Source: Chloroflexi bacterium CFX6 (GTDB taxonomy: Bacteria > Chloroflexota > Anaerolineae > Anaerolineales > Villigracilaceae). From it: a DNA stretch of 32,146 nt. Made by a program: the position numbers and the translations under genes. Numbering within the stretch: the first letter of the stretch is position 1; every line of letters begins with the position of its first letter. Positions 1-8,005 of the stretch are shown here, piece by piece. A model generated the notes under the pieces. That model saw only the letters and a program-made list of their open reading frames with translations, was not told the origin of the DNA and searched no databases. The stretch lies in NCBI GenBank assembly GCA_030263595.1, contig SZPG01000025.1, positions 1-32,146 of the forward strand. Direction: 5' to 3'.

Positions 1-20
1 CATAGATTTTCCTGCAAAGT

Positions 21-57
21 GGGGATTGCTTCGGGACGAACACCCTCGCAATGACAT
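21..57. repeat. Partial dispersed palindromic repeat, TCATTGCGAG family (half element)
   Basis: This stretch carries GGGGATTGCTTCG followed by CTCGCAATGACAT. It matches the right half of the full palindromic element at 31649-31732 and the ends of the copy at 3047-3156. Only the half element is visible here. It lies downstream of the formate dehydrogenase gene and encodes nothing evident. Confidence 0.6.
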
Positions 58-125
58 CCATTTCGTGGAAGGTGAGGGAGCTTATTTTTTTACGAACCCA
101 TAGTCCCCGAAGCGAAGTAACGCCA

Positions 126-145
126 GTTGCGCGAGTGAGCGCAAC
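126..145 (-). terminator. Stem-loop directly after fdhA stop, possible terminator
   Basis: GTTGCGC (126-132) and GCGCAAC (139-145) form a perfect 7-bp stem with a 6-nt loop, abutting the stop codon of the formate dehydrogenase gene at 146. No T-tract follows on the minus strand, so it is not a classical intrinsic terminator. It could protect the mRNA 3' end or act with Rho. Confidence 0.35.
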
Positions 146-2236
146 CTATGCGCGTTCGACTTTGACCGCGCTCACCTTGTACTCCGGTATCTTCGCCACC
201 GGGTCCACCGCCGCGCCGGTCAGCGCGTTGGCAGGCACTTCCGCGAAATGGAAGTTCATGAATACCATGCCGCGCGGGAGTTTGTCCGTCAGGCGCGCTT
301 TGCCTTCTGCCATGCCGCGCCGCGATATCACACGGATCATATCACCCGTCTCAATTCCAAGAAGCGCGCCGTCCTCATCGTTGATCTGAATCTCACCCTC
401 AGGCACGACCCAGTCCAAACCCTCCGAGCGGCGGCTCAACGTCCCGCCGTGCCAGTGCTGGAGGACGCGCCCCGTGTTCAGCGTGAAGGGATATTCATCG
501 TCGGGGTTTTCGATGGGTTCGCGGAAGGTCAACGGCGTAAATTTGCCGAGTCCGCGCGTGAACTTTTCCTTGTGCAGGATCGGCGTACCGGGATGATCCG
601 GCGCGGGGCAGGGCCATTGCAGTCCGTGTGGATCAAGCCTCTCGTGACTGATCCCAGCCATGGACGGAGTCAGAGCCGCAATTTCATCGTACACGGCGGA
701 CGCGTCGGCGTAGTTCCAATTCGAAACGGGATGAACGACATTCGATGAGTCATCCGCAACAGTTCCGCTCAAACGTTGACCCAAATCACAAATGATCTCG
801 AGGTCACGCCGCGCCTCACCGCGAATCGGGAGCGCGGGACGCACGAGTTGCACACGCCGCTCAGTGTTCGTGAACGTGCCGTCCTTTTCGGCAAAGCTCA
901 CGCCGGGCAAAACCACGTGCGCCATCTGCGCGGTCTCGTTGAGGAAGATGTCCTGCACTACCAGAAACTCGATCGCTTCGAGCGCCTCGCGCACGTGATT
1001 GGTGTTCGGGTCGGAGAGCATCGGGTTCTCGCCCATGATGTACAACGCCTTGATGCGTCCATCCAGCACGCCGCTCATCATCTCGGTGACCGTGAGACCG
1101 GGCTTCGCTGGAATCTTCACCGAGGTCTGCCACGCGTTCTCGAACTTCGCGCGCACGTTCTCGTCAATGACCGGCTGATATCCGGTAAGCACGTCCGGCA
1201 GACCGCCCACATCGCACGCGCCCTGGACGTTGTTTTGTCCGCGCAACGGATTGACGCCCGTGCCGGGTCTGCCAAAGTTGCCGGTCAGCAATGCGAGATT
1301 TGCCAGCGCTTGTACATTGTCAACTCCATGCGACGACTGCGTGATGCCCATCGCCCAGAAGATCGCGGCGCTTCCCGCCCGACCATAGACCTGCGCGGCT
1401 TCGATGATCATATCCGCAGGGACGCCTGTTACGTCCTCAGCCCACTGCGGAGTGCAATCCCTGACCGCATCTTTGAGGGCATCGAAATTCTCTGTTCTTG
1501 ATTCGATGAATTCTTTCTTCGCCAAACCATGCTCGATGATTACGTGCGCCATCGCGTTGAGCAGCGCCACATCCGTGCCTGAACGCGGACGAATGTGAAT
1601 CGCCGCAAAGTTTGACAGTTCGATCTCGCGCGGATCAACCAGGATCAACTTCGCGCCGCGTTGACGAACCGCCTTCTTCATCTCCAGGCTGATGACCGGA
1701 TGCGCCTCGGTGGTGTTGCTGCCCGTCACGAGCAGGACATCCGCCAGGTGAATATCGCCAATGGAATTGGTCATCGCGCCCGAACCCAGGGTTGCCGCCA
1801 GACCGGCGACAGAGCTGGAGTGTCAGAGACGCGCGCAGTGATCCACGTTGTTCGTGCCGATCAGTCCGCGCGCTGCCTTTTGCAGGAGATAATTTTCCTC
1901 GTTCGTGCATTTCGCCGAGACAAGGAAGCCAATCGAGTCGGGTCCGTATGTATCGCGTATTTCAAGCAATCGTTCGGCAACATGCCCCATCGCTTCGTCC
2001 CACGTCGCAGGAACAAGTTCGCCATCCTTGCGCATCAACGGTTTTGTCAATCTATCTTTCGCGTGGATGAAGTCGTAGCCGAAGCGTCCCTTTACACACA
2101 GGTTGCCTTTATTCGCAGGGGCGTCGAACGGCGAGGTAACGCGATACACGACGTCCTCTTTGATGTGCAGATTAAGCGTACACCCCACCCCGCAATACGG
2201 ACAGGTCGTCCTTACTATTCTGTCGGGTTTGATCAT
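146..2236 (-). CDS. fdhA: Formate dehydrogenase catalytic subunit, selenocysteine-containing (UGA at 1823-1825)
   Basis: Molybdopterin oxidoreductase that oxidises formate to CO2 and passes electrons to the iron-sulfur/flavin subunits encoded just upstream. The N-terminus has the [4Fe-4S] motif CPYCGVGC with a fourth Cys (C12, C15, C19, C47 from the chosen start). The Sec/Cys segment reads NNVDHCARL-U-HSSSVAGL, with U138 encoded by UGA and the conserved following His. Reading continues in the same frame to 146, through the Mo-bisMGD domains to a C-terminal dinucleotide-binding domain. Ignoring UGA recoding would split it into 146-1774 and 1823-2299. Length is about 696 aa with Sec. I chose ATG at 2236 because AGAGG precedes it by 4 nt; the earlier ATGs (2251, 2299) lie at the edge of or inside a palindromic repeat. 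It is third in an operon with the NuoEF-like and HoxU-like genes. The genome must encode SelA, SelB, SelC and SelD elsewhere. Confidence 0.93.
1794..1825 (-). promoter_or_regulatory. Bacterial SECIS element and UGA (Sec) codon of fdhA
   Basis: The UGA is the complement of 1823-1825. Exactly 18 nt later comes a GGUCU loop (1800-1804) closed by a 6-bp stem, GUCGCC (1805-1810) with GGCGGC (1794-1799), including one G-U wobble. E. coli fdhF also has a GGUCU loop 18 nt after its UGA, and SelB binds there. The element is inside the coding sequence, as bacterial SECIS elements are. Confidence 0.85.
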
Positions 2237-2249
2237 CAATCCTCTATTC

Positions 2250-2332
2250 ATGTCACTCTGAGGGAGCGTTCTTCGCGACTGAAGAGTCTCGTTCGTCATA
2301 ATATAGATTCTTCGCTTCGCTCAGAATGACAT
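2250..2332. repeat. Palindromic dispersed repeat, TCATTCTGAG family
   Basis: The ends ATGTCACTCTGAG (2250-2262) and CTCAGAATGACAT (2320-2332) are inverted repeats matching at 12 of 13 positions. The 83-bp element fills the gap between the HoxU-like gene and fdhA and supplies spurious upstream start codons for fdhA. It belongs to a different sequence family from the TCATTGCGAG elements in this window but has the same layout. Confidence 0.65.
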
Positions 2333-2338
2333 ACTTTA

Positions 2339-3031
2339 TCATTTCTGCTTTCTTTTCTTCCTCCCCGTATTCAAAACACTAATTTCTTCCGGCTTCATCC
2401 CTGATTCCAATAAGTACTGTCGCTTGGGTTTCAACGCGCCTGTGGGACAGACTCCCACACATTGACCGCACAACACGCACGTCGTTTCCGGGATGGCTTT
2501 GTCGAAGAACGTGCCGATCTGTGTCTCGTAGCCGCGCCCCTCGAAGTTGATGGCGAACGTGTATTGCGCATCGTCCGCGCAGACCTGCACACAACGCCAG
2601 CACAACAGGCACTTCGAGTAATCACGGATATACATCGGGTTGTCGTCCTTGATTTCCGACTCGCGGCGTTCCGCGTCAGGGAAGCGGTTCGCGCTCGCGC
2701 CATATTCATCCATTATGGTCAGGATTTCCGGCGCGTCGGATAGATCCATGGTGGAGGCGAGCATCTCTAAAATCGTTTTCCTTGCTCGAACAACCTTCTC
2801 GCTTCGCGTCTGCACCCTCATATTCGCCGCCGCTTTGACGATGCACGCGGGTTGAAGCAATCGCATCCCCTCCACTTCGACGACACAGATTCGACACAGC
2901 GCGTTCGCCGTCGTCGCCTCGTGGAAGCAGATGGTGGGAATATCCATCCCGTTTTCCCGCGCCGCGTCGAGCAGGGTCATGCCGTCTTCGACCGTTATTT
3001 CCTTGCCGTCCATTTGAAAAGTGATTGTCAT
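2339..3031 (-). CDS. HoxU/NuoG-N-terminal-like iron-sulfur subunit of NAD-linked formate dehydrogenase
   Basis: A 230-residue electron-transfer subunit that should link the flavin subunit to the formate dehydrogenase catalytic subunit. Residues 1-75 form a 2Fe-2S ferredoxin domain with C35, C46, C49 and C63. Residues 135-200 carry two 4Fe-4S motifs, [11 protein letters not shown] (C141, C144, C147, C151) and [11 protein letters not shown] (C185, C188, C191, C195). The segment between them (about 85-125), where HoxU and NuoG normally carry the HxxxCxxC...C cluster site, has no Cys. The 230-aa length is close to HoxU. It lies between the NuoEF fusion and fdhA in the same direction. The C-terminus is lysine- and arginine-rich (GRKKRKQK). 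Confidence 0.88.
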   Translation of the reverse strand: MTITFQMDGKEITVEDGMTLLDAARENGMDIPTICFHEATTANALCRICVVEVEGMRLLQPACIVKAAANMRVQTRSEKVVRARKTILEMLASTMDLSDAPEILTIMDEYGASANRFPDAERRESEIKDDNPMYIRDYSKCLLCWRCVQVCADDAQYTFAINFEGRGYETQIGTFFDKAIPETTCVLCGQCVGVCPTGALKPKRQYLLESGMKPEEISVLNTGRKKRKQK

Positions 3032-3046
3032 AATGCCTCGAAGTTT

Positions 3047-3156
3047 ATGTCGTTGCGAGGAGGGTGTTTCCTTCGACTTCGCTCAGGGCAGGCTTCCCGA
3101 CGAAGCAATCTCCTGTTTCGAGAAGATTGTTTCGCAAAGAACGCTCGCAATGACAT
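3047..3156. repeat. Palindromic dispersed repeat, TCATTGCGAG family, with an internal extra segment
   Basis: It begins ATGTCGTTGCGAG and ends CTCGCAATGACAT, with GACGAAGCAATCTCC and AGATTGTTTCG forming the inner inverted arms. The left arm holds an additional stretch at 3071-3093 (CTTCGACTTCGCTCAGGGCA plus 3 nt) whose relative also occurs inside the amidase gene at 5793-5815. The element lies in the 177-bp gap between the NuoEF-like and HoxU-like genes. Confidence 0.65.
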
Positions 3157-3170
3157 GAAATTTCTTCCTC

Positions 3171-3226
3171 TTTCCACTTTCTACTTTCCACTTTCTACTT
3201 TCCACTTTCTACTTTCCACTTTCCAC
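3171..3226. repeat. 14-bp tandem repeat TTTCCACTTTCTAC, four copies
   Basis: Four consecutive 14-bp units, the last with one base changed, equivalent to eight 7-bp half-units. The repeat runs into the 3' end of the NuoEF fusion gene and supplies its last residues (VESGK) and its TAG stop at 3209-3211. Confidence 0.85.
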
Positions 3227-4915
3227 AAATAATTCGGGCCACAACTTCATCGCAGATAACACCGCGCTCGCCGCCGTCTGACCCAAGCCGCATAAACTCG
3301 CGTCCGTCATCGTCCAGCCGACATCTTGCAGGCGATTGAAATCCTCCGGGAGGACCTTTCCTTCTGCTATACGAATCAGGATTTCCTTTTGGCGCTGGGT
3401 TCCCATCTGGCAGGGATAGCACTTGCCGCACGATTCGTGTGCGAAGAAGTGACCGAGACTCTTCAGCGCCTGACGCATGTCGCGCGTCTCATCGAAGACC
3501 ATGACCACGCCTGAGCCGAGCGGCAAGCCCGCCGCGCGCAAGTCTTCGAATGTCATCTTCACATCCAAATGCTCGGATGTGGCAAACGCGCCCGCCGCGC
3601 CGCCAAAGAGGATGGACTTCAATCCTTTGCCGTCCTTCACGCCGCCTGCCATGTCCATCAATTCACGCAGAGTGACGCCGAAGGGAACTTCATAAACTCC
3701 GGGTCGTTCCACATCGCCCGAAACGCAGAACAATTTCGGACCGGTGGATTTCTCCGTGCCGATCTTGCGGTATTCCGCCGCGCCCATTGAGATGATGAGC
3801 GGAACGTTGCAAAACGACTCCACGTTATTGATGATCGTCGGCTTGCCGAACAGACCGTGCGTCGTGGGGAAAGGCGGCTTCACGCGCGGGAAGCCGCGCT
3901 TTCCCTCGATCGACTCGAACAGCGCGGTCTCCTCGCCACAGATGTAGGCGCCAGCGCCGACGCGGATTTCGATGTCAAAGTCTTCGCCCAAATAACCTGC
4001 GCCCCTTGCTTCGCTCAAAGCGTTTTCCAACACAGGGACGATGTACGGATACTCAGCGCGAACGTAGACGTATCCCTTGCTTGCGCCGATGGCATACGCG
4101 GCGATGCACATCCCTTCGATGGTCTTATGAGGGTCGTCAATCAAAAGGACACGATCCTTGAACGTTCCCGGTTCGGACTCGTCCGCGTTGCAGATGATGT
4201 ACTTTTGATCCGCTTCCGCTTTTGCCGCGCCCTCCCATTTGATTCCCGATGGGAACGCCGCGCCGCCGCGTCCCACCAGACCTGAGGCTTTGATCTCGTC
4301 CACGACATCTTCCGGTTTCACCTTCAACGCTTTTTTCAACGCAGCATATTCACCGTATTGCTCGAGCGAAGTTGTGCCGTTCCCACAATTGGCGGTCAGC
4401 ATACGGATCGAGCCGTAGACCATTGACCGAGGACGGCGATTCAACGACACATGCGTTGCGCCGCCATCACTGCTCACTGACAACTGATCACTGGTCACTG
4501 ATGACTGATCACTGCTCTCCCACACCGCCGGGGCGTGTTCGCAAAGCCCCAGGCAGGGACTCGGCTCGATGGTCAGGGACAGGTCCTCGGGAGTCCGACG
4601 CGGTTCGAGTCCATGATGAGAACAAAGGTGGTTCAGGGTCCCCTCCCCGCCTTTGAGCGCGCACGCCACATCCGTACAGACGCGGATGACGCGCTTCGAC
4701 GTCGGTTCGTCGTAAAAGAGGGAATAGAATTCGATGACGCCGTGAACGTCCGCAAGCGGAACGCGCAGGGCTTTGGCTATCTCCGCTGCGACCGGCTCGG
4801 AGATCCAGCCATAAAGTTTTTGAGCCGCGTGCAGGGCAGGCAACAGCCCCGAGCGGCCCAAAGGAATGTAGGGTTGGATGGCAGTATGGAGGGAGGTGGT
4901 TTCGATAGTTGTCAT
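3209..4915 (-). CDS. NuoE-NuoF fusion: NADH:acceptor / formate dehydrogenase diaphorase subunit
   Basis: A 568-residue fusion that should exchange electrons with NAD(H) through FMN and iron-sulfur clusters. Residues 1-132 are NuoE/HoxE-like (thioredoxin-like 2Fe-2S, C80, C85, C121, C125). Residues from about 185 are NuoF-like: [10 protein letters not shown] for [16 protein letters not shown] for NADH, and a C-terminal 4Fe-4S site with SCGKCYPC and a later Cys in SLCGLGQ. The linker at about 133-152 is encoded by a low-complexity repeat (4467-4517), and the C-terminus by a tandem repeat. The ATG at 4915 has GGAG 7-8 nt upstream and a promoter just before it; a longer reading to 4963 would start upstream of that promoter's transcription start. 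It is first in the operon with the HoxU-like and fdhA genes. A hydrogenase partner is possible by family, but the neighbour is formate dehydrogenase. Confidence 0.9.
   Translation of the reverse strand: MTTIETTSLHTAIQPYIPLGRSGLLPALHAAQKLYGWISEPVAAEIAKALRVPLADVHGVIEFYSLFYDEPTSKRVIRVCTDVACALKGGEGTLNHLCSHHGLEPRRTPEDLSLTIEPSPCLGLCEHAPAVWESSDQSSVTSDQLSVSSDGGATHVSLNRRPRSMVYGSIRMLTANCGNGTTSLEQYGEYAALKKALKVKPEDVVDEIKASGLVGRGGAAFPSGIKWEGAAKAEADQKYIICNADESEPGTFKDRVLLIDDPHKTIEGMCIAAYAIGASKGYVYVRAEYPYIVPVLENALSEARGAGYLGEDFDIEIRVGAGAYICGEETALFESIEGKRGFPRVKPPFPTTHGLFGKPTIINNVESFCNVPLIISMGAAEYRKIGTEKSTGPKLFCVSGDVERPGVYEVPFGVTLRELMDMAGGVKDGKGLKSILFGGAAGAFATSEHLDVKMTFEDLRAAGLPLGSGVVMVFDETRDMRQALKSLGHFFAHESCGKCYPCQMGTQRQKEILIRIAEGKVLPEDFNRLQDVGWTMTDASLCGLGQTAASAVLSAMKLWPELFVESGK
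4467..4517. repeat. Low-complexity CACTGATNACTG-type repeat inside the NuoE-NuoF linker
   Basis: Iterated CACTG, ACTGATCACTG and TGACTGATCACTG words, read in-frame as a Ser/Asp/Gln-rich stretch between the NuoE and NuoF domains. It resembles intergenic simple repeats rather than conserved protein sequence. Confidence 0.7.
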
Positions 4916-4934
4916 GCCTGCTCCGTTCGGGTCG

Positions 4935-4963
4935 AGTATAGACCGAAACGGAGGCAAAGGCAA
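4935..4963 (-). promoter_or_regulatory. Sigma70-type promoter of the formate dehydrogenase operon
   Basis: On the minus strand, TTGCCT (4958-4963), a 17-bp spacer and TATACT (4935-4940). Transcription would start near 4928, leaving a short leader that includes the GGAG upstream of the ATG at 4915. Confidence 0.5.
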
Positions 4964-5025
4964 GATAAATTCGATTTGGAGAGGAAGGAAGTCAGGCTGG
5001 GCGGGTGATGTTCAGCGAGGAAAGG

Positions 5026-6561
5026 TTACGGATTCAAATTCGCGGTCGGTAAAAAGCGCGGCGTCCTGCGGTATTGAGTCGCCTGCTCGAATGCGTAAGC
5101 GAACCTGATCAACTGCGGTTCCTGCCACGCGCTCGCGATGAAGGAGAGCCCGACCGGCAAACCGAAGACGTAACCCGCAGGCACGGTGATGTGCGGATAC
5201 CCCGCCACCGCCGCGGGCGACGTGCTTTCCATATCCCAATTGAGCGCGTCGCCGTTCGCAAGGTCAATCGTCCACGCGGGCCCGCCGGATGGGACGACGA
5301 GCGCGTCGAGTTTGTGTTTTCGCATCGCCGCATCAATCCCCTCCCGCCGCGTGAGGCGGTGATTCTTTGCCAGCGCGTCGCGATATTTCTTTTCGCTCAA
5401 CGGTCCCTTTTTCTGCGCGGCGAGCATGTGTTCCTGCCCGAAGTAGGGCATCGCCTGATCTTCGTTCTCTTCGTTGAACTCGATCACGTCCTCCAGCGAA
5501 TGGACGCGCGCTTCCTTCGGCAACGCCTTGAGATATTTGTTCAAATCCGCTTTGAACTCGTAATACAAGACCTCCCTTTCGGTCCTGCCGAACTTGTCGA
5601 AGTTGGGAACGTCCGCCGGGTCAACGATGACCGCGCCCAACTGTTTCATCACCTCGATGCAGAGTTCGAAGATTTTCAGGATACGCGGATTCTTTCCCGC
5701 CATGTTTCTTGCGACGCCGATGCGCGCGCCCCTGAGTCCGTCGAGGTCGAGGAATTTTGCGTAATTGGAGACGCCCCGCTTCCTACCCGACCCTTCGACA
5801 CGGCTCAGGGCAAGCCTTGTGGCTGGGTCCCGTTCATCGAACCCGGTCATCGCCCCGAGCAGGATCGCCGCGTCCATGACCGTGCGCGCCATCGGGCCCG
5901 CCGTATCCTGGCTGTGCGCGATGGGGATGATGCCGCTGCGGCTCACCAGCCCGAGCGTGGGTTTGATCCCCACGATGCCGTTCGTTTGCGCGGGACAGAC
6001 GATCGAGCCGTCGGTCTCCGTGCCGACCGCGGCAACGCACAGGTTCGCCGCCACCGCCGCGCCCGATCCCGACGAGGAGCCGCACGCGGAGCGATCCAAC
6101 GCGTACGGGTTGCGCGTCAAGCCGCCGCGCGAAGACCATCCGCTGACCGAAGGCTTGCCGCGAAAGTTCGCCCATTCGCTCAAGTTCGTCTTGCCCAAAA
6201 TCAACGCGCCCGCCCTGCGCAACTGCTTCACCAGGAACGCATCCCGCGCGGCATGGTTCCCTTCGAGCGCGAGCGAGCCGGAGGTCGTCTGCATCCGATC
6301 GTGCGTGTCAATGTTGTCCTTGATGAGGATGGGAATTCCATGCAGCGCGCCGCGCGTTCTTCCCGCCTTGCGTTCCGCGTCCAGTTCATCCGCGATGGCG
6401 AACGCGTCCGGGTTCAGTTCGATGACCGAGTTCAGGTATGGACCGCTCTTATCCACCTCCCCGATGCGCTGCAAATACAATTCGGCGAGCCGACGCGCGG
6501 TCAACTCGCCGGTCGCCATTGCCTTCTGAAGTTCGGAGATCGTCCACTCCGGCAGAATCAT
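5026..6561 (-). CDS. Amidase signature family hydrolase (GatA-like)
   Basis: A 511-residue amidase that should hydrolyse an amide bond; the substrate cannot be told from sequence. The Ser-cisSer-Lys triad is visible: Lys81 in LIKDNIDT, the serines at 162-164 in CGSSSGSGAAVA, and the nucleophile Ser186 in TETDGSIVCPA. It is not accompanied by GatB or GatC, so it is more likely a stand-alone amidase than a tRNA amidotransferase subunit. AAGGAGG lies 8 nt before the ATG. Near residues 246-265 the sequence ALSRVEG is encoded by a dispersed repeat (5793-5815), so this loop is probably an in-frame insertion. The gene follows the CBS gene by 43 bp and may be co-transcribed with it. Confidence 0.88.
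   Translation of the reverse strand: MILPEWTISELQKAMATGELTARRLAELYLQRIGEVDKSGPYLNSVIELNPDAFAIADELDAERKAGRTRGALHGIPILIKDNIDTHDRMQTTSGSLALEGNHAARDAFLVKQLRRAGALILGKTNLSEWANFRGKPSVSGWSSRGGLTRNPYALDRSACGSSSGSGAAVAANLCVAAVGTETDGSIVCPAQTNGIVGIKPTLGLVSRSGIIPIAHSQDTAGPMARTVMDAAILLGAMTGFDERDPATRLALSRVEGSGRKRGVSNYAKFLDLDGLRGARIGVARNMAGKNPRILKIFELCIEVMKQLGAVIVDPADVPNFDKFGRTEREVLYYEFKADLNKYLKALPKEARVHSLEDVIEFNEENEDQAMPYFGQEHMLAAQKKGPLSEKKYRDALAKNHRLTRREGIDAAMRKHKLDALVVPSGGPAWTIDLANGDALNWDMESTSPAAVAGYPHITVPAGYVFGLPVGLSFIASAWQEPQLIRFAYAFEQATQYRRTPRFLPTANLNP
5793..5815. repeat. Short dispersed repeat within the amidase gene
   Basis: A 23-bp CTTCGAC...GCTCAGGGCA word matching 3071-3093 at 19 of 23 positions. 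It lies in the amidase reading frame and does not break it. Confidence 0.5.
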
Positions 6562-6604
6562 CCTGCCCGCCTCCTTGAAACGATTGACGACGCGGGCAGG
6601 GGCA

Positions 6605-7042
6605 TTATCTTCCCCCGCCGGTGATGTAATGTTCCAACTGCGAGATCATGAACTTCTGCTGGTCCACCATCTCGTTGAGCGCGTCACGGGCGGAGATCAA
6701 ACCGATCAACTCCTCGTTCTCGAAGACGGGCAGATGGCGGATGTTCTTGTCAATCATAATGGCGACACATTCCTCCAAAGACTGGCTGGCTTGCGCGTAC
6801 AGAACCTTGGAGGTCATGATCTCCCTGACCTTCGTCTCGCGCGAGTTCCGCCCGTGCAGGTCCACCCTGCGGATGCAATCGCGCTCCGAAAGAATGCCCT
6901 CCACCTTTCCGCCCGACATCACGAGCAAAGCCCCGACATTATGGTCTGCCATCATCTTGAGCGCTTCCAACACGGTCGCCTCGGGCGGGATCGAATACAC
7001 CTCCCCGCCCTTCCTGCGGACGATGTCACGGACAGTCGCCAT
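6605..7042 (-). CDS. Twin CBS-domain protein
   Basis: A 145-residue protein made almost entirely of two CBS domains (about 8-62 and 75-130), which usually bind adenine nucleotides and report energy state. Characteristic segments are ATVLEALKMMADHNVGALLV and IDKNIRHLPVFENEELIGLIS. There is no catalytic domain or membrane segment. GAGAGGAGG precedes the ATG at 7042, and a strong promoter lies 34 bp further up. The amidase gene follows in the same direction, but I see nothing that links the two functionally. Confidence 0.9.
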   Translation of the reverse strand: MATVRDIVRRKGGEVYSIPPEATVLEALKMMADHNVGALLVMSGGKVEGILSERDCIRRVDLHGRNSRETKVREIMTSKVLYAQASQSLEECVAIMIDKNIRHLPVFENEELIGLISARDALNEMVDQQKFMISQLEHYITGGGR

Positions 7043-7075
7043 AACCAGCCTCCTCTCAACTCGCGGTTTTGCCGA

Positions 7076-7104
7076 AGTATAGACTCAAATCCCATCCCTG
7101 ACAA
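7076..7104 (-). promoter_or_regulatory. Sigma70-type promoter of the CBS-domain gene
   Basis: On the minus strand, TTGTCA (7099-7104), a 17-bp spacer and TATACT (7076-7081). The predicted start near 7069 gives a leader of about 27 nt containing the ribosome binding site. Its -10 box is identical to that of the formate dehydrogenase promoter. Confidence 0.6.
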
Positions 7105-7183
7105 GCAAATTGACGCTCCGCCTCCCTCCCAGCCGGAACCTGCCCCGACACCCAAAGCCGACTCTCCCCGGCGAGGATTCCCC

Positions 7184-8005
7184 TCAATAGACCTTCTGCG
7201 AAACGTTCCATGCCCGGCAGAGCCTGCGGATCTCCTCCGGGCTGAGTCCGTCCGCCCTTTCGCCGGTGGACAGGTTCAAGGTCTCATAACGAGCTGCCGC
7301 CTCCGCGTATTCGATCAAATCCAGGGCGTGGAGGATGGAATCGTCCGCCCGCGAAATCACCCCGTGCCGCGCCCACACCACGAGCGGACGCTCCCGCATG
7401 GCGCGCACGGTCGCAGTCATCTGCTCGTCCGAACCGTTGACGATGAAAGGGAGGACTCCGATTCCCCGGGGGAGGCTCAGGATCGTCTCGGGCTGCCAGC
7501 GGAAGAGCCGCCGGTTGAAATGCGTTTCATCCTGATAAGCGGGAATGTGACTCAGGTAGGTGAGGTGAACAGGCTGGGCATGGATCACCGCATGGAGTCT
7601 TGTGTCACGCGCCTTCATCTGGTCGTGATGAACGGCAAGGTGCGAGTTGAACTCGCTCGTCACGCGTTCAAAAGGGCAGTCGGCGGCGGTTAACATTTTC
7701 CCGGTCTTTCCGTCATGTTCCACGACGACGCACGCCAGGTTTTCGCCCGGCGCATCGGCGACCTCCCTTAGCCTCCTGCCGGAGCCGGTGACGATCACGA
7801 TTGCGCCAGCCAGTTCAGGGACGCTCACCGGCAGTTCGATGTCCCTCATTTGCGGGAAGAGATCCGTTACGTCCAACGGGGCGCGCGCGCAGACCGAAAT
7901 GTTTCCCGCCGCCCCCTCCGCGGCGCCCAGATCGGAGAGACGTTTGCCGGCCCGCCCGATCTGGTCGAGCAGGAGGCGCAGGTTGGTCGAAGCCTTCGAA
8001 GTCAT
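7184..8005 (-). CDS. rhaD: Class II aldolase, rhamnulose-1-phosphate aldolase-like
   Basis: A 273-residue class II aldolase whose length and pattern match E. coli RhaD (274 aa). RhaD cleaves L-rhamnulose 1-phosphate to dihydroxyacetone phosphate and lactaldehyde. Family-like segments are VTGSGRRLREV, the catalytic Glu in VTSEFNSH (E118), VIHAQPVHLTYLSH, GIGVLPFIVNGSDE and WARHGVI (H214). The metal site should be H142, residue 144 and H214, but residue 144 is Gln where E. coli RhaD has His143. The frame stays open upstream to 8218, but the extra 71 residues look unlike the family and AGGA lies 9 nt before the ATG at 8005. No other rhamnose genes are next to it, so the substrate is inferred. 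Confidence 0.8.
   Translation of the reverse strand: MTSKASTNLRLLLDQIGRAGKRLSDLGAAEGAAGNISVCARAPLDVTDLFPQMRDIELPVSVPELAGAIVIVTGSGRRLREVADAPGENLACVVVEHDGKTGKMLTAADCPFERVTSEFNSHLAVHHDQMKARDTRLHAVIHAQPVHLTYLSHIPAYQDETHFNRRLFRWQPETILSLPRGIGVLPFIVNGSDEQMTATVRAMRERPLVVWARHGVISRADDSILHALDLIEYAEAAARYETLNLSTGERADGLSPEEIRRLCRAWNVSQKVY

Noticed and set aside
146-2299. fdhA as two genes or a nonsense-mutated pseudogene
   Set aside because: The stop is UGA at the canonical Sec position with a matching SECIS hairpin, and the frame is intact on both sides.
3171-3226. CRISPR-like array
   Set aside because: The units are contiguous 14-mers with no spacers and no cas genes.
5074-6624. 516-codon open frame antisense to the amidase
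   Set aside because: It is Arg-rich, shows no domain, and covers exactly the region where the opposite strand encodes a complete amidase with its ribosome binding site. It is a shadow of GC-rich coding.
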